DNA of 6,243 nucleotides from Sutterella sp. UBA4713. GTDB lineage: Bacteria; Pseudomonadota; Gammaproteobacteria; Burkholderiales; Burkholderiaceae_F. Made by a program: the position numbers and the translations under genes. Under the pieces are notes generated by a model. It saw only the letters and a list, made by a program, of their open reading frames with translations, did not search any database and was not told the DNA's origin. The stretch is from the NCBI GenBank assembly GCA_002404465.1, contig DHJT01000074.1, positions 646 through 6,888 of the forward strand, in the 5' to 3' direction. This document shows positions 6,193 to 6,243 of this stretch, piece by piece (within the stretch, counting starts at the first letter, position 1; each line of letters starts with the position of its first letter).

Positions 6193-6243
6193 AAAAACGG
6201 AAACGCTTGAAGCGAACGACGAATCGCTTCACGTAACTTTGGA
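6176..6243 (+). CDS. Start of next operon gene, cut by window edge; possible ApeI-type dehydratase
   Basis: ATG at 6176 follows an excellent Shine-Dalgarno GGAGG (6162-6166) with 9 bases of spacing, and the frame stays open for 22 codons to the edge. It reads MRRFAEKTETLEANDESLHV and then TL. It overlaps the end of the ligase gene by 17 bases in another frame, continuing the coupled pattern. The visible residues are too few to assign a fold. In the E. coli cluster the ligase gene is followed by the hotdog-fold dehydratase ApeI, and a short charged lead-in before a beta strand (SLHVTL) would fit. That identity rests on gene order only. Confidence 0.6.
   Translation, partial: MRRFAEKTETLEANDESLHVTL

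Overview
The window carries the front half of an aryl polyene (APE) pigment biosynthesis operon, all on the plus strand, just downstream of a tRNA-Arg gene and a decayed insertion-sequence fragment. The layout points to a Gram-negative bacterium, most likely a proteobacterium of moderate GC content. The tRNA-Arg(ACG) has an encoded CCA end and a general look that reminds me of betaproteobacterial versions, but I cannot fix the genus from this sequence.

Left flank (1-660). The minus strand from about 348 down to the window edge reads as a broken TnpB/OrfB-type (IS200/IS605 group) protein, with stop codons and no start. A promoter with a GC-rich discriminator (461-489) then drives a tRNA-Arg gene (514-590), which ends at a strong intrinsic terminator (599-631). 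A second promoter (628-656) uses the terminator's T-run as its -35 box and is the best candidate to drive everything downstream.

Operon (725-6243). The first gene encodes a small exported protein of unknown function. Seven genes follow in an order that matches the apeB-apeH block of the E. coli aryl polyene cluster as I recall it: ring methyltransferase, ketosynthase-like chain-length-factor subunit, LPLAT-family acyltransferase, two acyl carrier proteins, a polytopic membrane protein and an adenylate-forming ligase. The first codons of an eighth gene, possibly the ApeI-type dehydratase, run off the right edge. Genes are tightly packed: three start/stop overlaps of 4, 4 and 13 bases, one overlap of 17 bases at the right end, and short gaps elsewhere.

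How it works together (family knowledge plus inference). The ligase loads an aromatic acid such as 4-hydroxybenzoate onto a carrier protein. A type II ketosynthase/chain-length-factor pair then extends it with malonyl units, with ketoreduction and dehydration after each round to give a conjugated polyene. The methyltransferase probably decorates the aryl ring, and the acyltransferase and membrane protein probably help attach the product to a lipid in the envelope. The active ketosynthase, ketoreductase, thioesterase and export genes are not in this window and would be expected to its right. This is a recognisable pathway, not a wholly new system. The less familiar parts are the exported protein at the head of the operon and the promoter/terminator overlap.
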